DNA of 8,319 bases, taken from the NCBI GenBank assembly GCA_028290125.1, contig JAQGKM010000279.1:1-8319 (forward strand), given 5' to 3'. Positions 6,556 through 8,319 of this stretch are shown piece after piece (the first letter of the stretch is position 1; every line of letters begins with the position of its first letter). This DNA comes from Hyphomicrobiales bacterium (GTDB lineage: Bacteria > Pseudomonadota > Alphaproteobacteria > Rhizobiales > Beijerinckiaceae). The position numbers were made by a program, and so were the translations under genes. The notes under the pieces were generated by a model. That model searched no databases, was not told where the DNA came from, and worked only from the letters and a program-made list of their open reading frames with translations.

Positions 6556-6629
6556 TGGAGCGGGCGAAGGGAATCGAACCCTCGTATGAAGCTTGGGAAG
6601 CTTCCGTTCTACCATTGAACTACGCCCGC
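6556..6629 (-). tRNA. tRNA-Gly (anticodon CCC)
   Basis: 74 nt including an encoded 3' CCA. Acceptor GCGGGCG pairs with CGCCCGC, with discriminator T. D-stem GTTC/GAAC has loop AATGGTA. Anticodon stem GAAGC/GCTTC has loop TTCCCAA, giving anticodon CCC (genomic 6595-6597). The variable loop has 4 nt, and T-stem GAGGG/CCCTT has loop TTCGATT. All arms fold without mismatches apart from one G-T pair. It reads GGG glycine codons. Confidence 0.97.
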
Positions 6630-6652
6630 GACGCGGCCTTGGCTGCGCGTGC

Positions 6653-6682
6653 ATCATAGCCGTTCACGGCATGAGAGTTCAA
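6653..6682 (-). promoter_or_regulatory. Sigma-70 promoter of tRNA-Gly
   Basis: On the minus strand TTGAAC (6677-6682), an 18-bp spacer and TATGAT (6653-6658) match five of six consensus bases in each hexamer. The -10 ends 23 bp before the tRNA 5' end, which gives a short leader. Confidence 0.65.
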
Positions 6683-6727
6683 GAGGGCGAGCAGCCACGT
6701 TGCGCTGCTTCGCACAATAACCGCCCC

Positions 6728-6752
6728 GGAACCGTCACGGCGCATGCAAGTT
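6728..6752 (+). promoter_or_regulatory. Candidate EcfG-type (general stress response) promoter
   Basis: GGAACC at 6728-6733 and AGTT at 6749-6752 are separated so that GGAAC-N16-AGTT matches eight of nine positions of the alphaproteobacterial EcfG consensus GGAAC-N16/17-CGTT. It lies about 60 bp upstream of the DUF1236 start codon on the same strand. No good sigma-70 promoter was seen in this gap. Confidence 0.45.
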
Positions 6753-6813
6753 GGATGGTCGCTTCGAGGGCGCCGTCGGCAAGGCGGCTCTCATCATCAA
6801 GGAGGAGCACAAC

Positions 6814-8160
6814 ATGCGAAATCAACTTCTCACGGGCGTTGCGATTGCGGCGCTGTCTTTGAGTGTGGCTGGCGCGATTGCTCAGGAGCGCAATTCTTCT
6901 TCGAGCGCGGCGCCCGGGGCGTCATCGGCGCCCACCTCAGGATCTTCCACGTCTGGTGAGCGCAGCGGCGCGGCGGCGGGCCGGAGCGAAGAGCGCTCGG
7001 CGCAGGGCCAGCGCGCCTCTGAAGGCGCAGGTCGTGACGGCGCCGGCCGCAACGCGAGCGAGCGCGGCCAGGAGCGTTCCGCGCAGGGGCGCGAGAACCA
7101 AGGGCGCGACAACAATGGGCGTTCCGCGCAGGGACGCGACAACAATGAGTCCCGTGGCGCGGCGCCGTCGTCTTCGGCCAGCGGTCGCGACAACGACCAG
7201 AAATCCAGCCCGACCAGCGCGCAGTCGAATGACCGCGACCAGAAGGGTGGGGCGGCTTCGTCATCCACCTCGGCGCAGCGCGGGTCGTCGGACCAGAAAC
7301 CTGACGCCCGCAGTGCGAACGACGCCAGCAAGTCGGGCGCGAACGAGCGCAACGGCCAGCCGTCGTCCTCGACCGCAAATTCGAACGAGCGCGACAGCGA
7401 CCGCAACCGCTCGCAGTCGACCTCGACGCAGAACGCGCCGTCGCAGTCCAATCCGCGTGAAGGCGCGGTGCAGAACAACAACCAGAATCCCTCGACGTCT
7501 TCGTCTTCGTCCGCCACGAACACGAACACGTCGAGCTCGTCGACCCGCACTGGCTCGGAGCAGAACCGTTCTGCGTCGGGCGGACAGAACTCGACCAGCG
7601 TGCAGGTGCGTGGCGAACTGAATGTCGACCAGCAGTCGGCGACGCGCGTTCATGATCGCCTGATCCGCGACAGCAGCGCGCGCGAGACCAACGTCAACAT
7701 CAACATCGACCTCGGCGGCCGCATCCCCGATCGTGTTCGCCTGCGCCCGGTGCCGGCGGAAATCGTCGAGATTTCCCCGCGCTACCGCAATTACGAATAC
7801 ACGATCGTGCGTGACGAGATCGTCATCGTCGAACCCAAGACCAAGAAGGTCGTGCAGGTCATCTCGGGCGGCGGCGGTGGTGGCCACAAGTCCAGCCATA
7901 CGGTGCGGCTCGACACGCGGCAGCGCGATGTGGTCAAGCGCGACGTGCTGAAGACCCGTACGGGCTCGGTCAATCGGCAGGACTTCAACGTCGAATTGCG
8001 CGAAGGCATCGAAGTGCCCGACCGCGTGACGCTGCAGTCCTTCCCGGAAGACGTCTGGCGCGACGCGCCGGAGCTGCGCGAAGTGCGCTACTTCATCATT
8101 CAGGATGAGGTGGTGCTGGTCGATCCCGACACCCGCGAGGTGATCGAGATCCTGCGTTAA
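6814..8160 (+). CDS. Secreted DUF1236 protein with long disordered region
   Basis: 448 residues from an ATG with AAGGAGGAG 6 nt upstream. The signal peptide (MRNQLLTG, hydrophobic core, AIA) cleaves near 23. Residues 25-262 are low-complexity, built from A, D, E, G, K, N, P, Q, R, S and T with a single Val at 219: an extreme disordered segment. Then come two related C-terminal units, about 290-350 (NIDLGGRIPDRVRLRPVP, then EYTIVRDEIVIVEPKTKKVVQVI) and 391-448 (NVELREGIEVPDRVTLQSFP, then RYFIIQDEVVLVDPDTREVIEIL), joined by a GGGGGG-containing linker. Each matches the DUF1236 pattern, a domain of unknown function in Hyphomicrobiales. Localisation is periplasmic or cell surface by inference. Monocistronic: candidate stress promoter upstream, strong terminator downstream. 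Confidence 0.92.
   Translation: MRNQLLTGVAIAALSLSVAGAIAQERNSSSSAAPGASSAPTSGSSTSGERSGAAAGRSEERSAQGQRASEGAGRDGAGRNASERGQERSAQGRENQGRDNNGRSAQGRDNNESRGAAPSSSASGRDNDQKSSPTSAQSNDRDQKGGAASSSTSAQRGSSDQKPDARSANDASKSGANERNGQPSSSTANSNERDSDRNRSQSTSTQNAPSQSNPREGAVQNNNQNPSTSSSSSATNTNTSSSSTRTGSEQNRSASGGQNSTSVQVRGELNVDQQSATRVHDRLIRDSSARETNVNINIDLGGRIPDRVRLRPVPAEIVEISPRYRNYEYTIVRDEIVIVEPKTKKVVQVISGGGGGGHKSSHTVRLDTRQRDVVKRDVLKTRTGSVNRQDFNVELREGIEVPDRVTLQSFPEDVWRDAPELREVRYFIIQDEVVLVDPDTREVIEILR
6991..7149 (+). repeat. Imperfect coding repeat (ERSAQGR unit)
   Basis: Within the disordered region, units encoding (E/G)RSAQG(Q/R) occur at 6991-7008, 7072-7089 and 7117-7134. The last two share a 15-base identity (GCGTTCCGCGCAGGG) at a 45-bp period and are followed by similar R-(E/D)-N-(Q/N) codons. 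This suggests the disordered segment grew partly by duplication. Confidence 0.6.
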
Positions 8161-8170
8161 GACAGAACAG

Positions 8171-8199
8171 AACCCCTCCCGCAATGCGGGAGGGGTTTT
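8171..8199 (+). terminator. Intrinsic terminator of the DUF1236 gene
   Basis: AACCCCTCCCGC (8171-8182) and GCGGGAGGGGTT (8186-8197) form a perfect 12-bp GC-rich stem with a 3-nt loop, ending in TTTT, 10 bp after the stop codon. Confidence 0.92.
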
Positions 8200-8249
8200 C
8201 GGCCAGCGCCACGCTTGACGAACGCCGCGCTCTCGCCCATGCACCCGCC

Positions 8250-8319
8250 ATGACCGACTTCGCCATCGCCAAGCCCGCCACTGACCTGCGCATCACCAGC
8301 GTCGTCGGGGCCGCGCATT
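8250..8319 (+). CDS. Start of an unidentified gene (3' end outside window)
   Basis: An open frame from ATG 8250 reads MTDFAIAKPATDLRITSV and runs off the right edge. Only 23 residues are visible, too few to assign. The DLRITSV strand is of the kind found at the start of enolase-superfamily proteins, but that is a guess. There is no Shine-Dalgarno. A TTGACG (8215-8220) lies 30-35 bp upstream of the ATG, which would fit a leaderless transcript. It follows directly after the DUF1236 terminator. Confidence 0.5.
   Translation, partial: MTDFAIAKPATDLRITSVVGAAH

Noticed and set aside
5723..6589. 288-codon open frame on the plus strand opposite the TctC gene, ending inside the tRNA
   Set aside because: Arg-rich shadow without domain features. 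Its last codons are the complement of the tRNA-Gly T-arm and acceptor.
6491..6629. tRNA-Gly as an integration site for a mobile element
   Set aside because: No integrase and no direct repeat of the tRNA 3' end were seen in the window; the flanking genes look chromosomal.
7261..8244. 327-codon open frame on the minus strand opposite the DUF1236 gene
   Set aside because: Composition is Arg/Val/Ala-rich with long Arg runs mirroring Ser codons. It also runs through the terminator hairpin, so it is a shadow frame.

Overview
This is ordinary chromosomal sequence from a GC-rich alphaproteobacterium, most likely of the order Hyphomicrobiales (Rhizobiales). The support is the consistent G/C bias at third codon positions, a DUF1236 protein (a family concentrated in this order), two small conserved-hypothetical proteins of a type familiar from rhizobial and Bosea/Methylobacterium-like genomes, and an alphaproteobacterial tRNA-Gly(CCC). 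I see no transposase, integrase, CRISPR array, phage gene or attachment-site duplication.

Layout from left to right: (1) On the minus strand, a two-gene molybdenum-hydroxylase operon. It has a small [2Fe-2S] subunit with a TTG start (1746-2207), then the large molybdopterin-binding subunit with a Tat signal, cut by the left window edge (1-1733). (2) Divergent from it, a 2H phosphoesterase / 2'-5' RNA ligase-like gene (2347-2901). (3) Convergent with that, sharing a TTAA stop overlap, a secreted lytic transglycosylase (2898-3752). (4) Divergent from the transglycosylase, across a 142-bp region holding two near-perfect palindromes, a plus-strand cluster: two small overlapping conserved-hypothetical genes (3895-4212, 4185-4418) and a 292-residue protein that looks glycosyltransferase-like (4516-5394). 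(5) Convergent, one base away, an orphan TctC/Bug-type solute-binding protein (minus, 5396-6484). (6) tRNA-Gly(CCC) on the minus strand with a good promoter. (7) On the plus strand, a secreted DUF1236 protein (6814-8160) with a long disordered region, a candidate EcfG-type stress promoter and a strong intrinsic terminator. (8) The first codons of a further plus-strand gene at the right edge.

The genes do not form one pathway. The Mo-hydroxylase pair is one functional unit: electrons pass from the Mo centre through two [2Fe-2S] clusters. The transglycosylase, TctC receptor and DUF1236 protein are separate envelope or periplasmic proteins. I found no convincing new multi-gene system. The signals most worth checking are the extreme reduced-alphabet disordered region with a possible EcfG promoter in the DUF1236 gene, an apparent in-frame duplication beside the ligand loop of the TctC protein, and the paired palindromes between the transglycosylase and the small-gene cluster.
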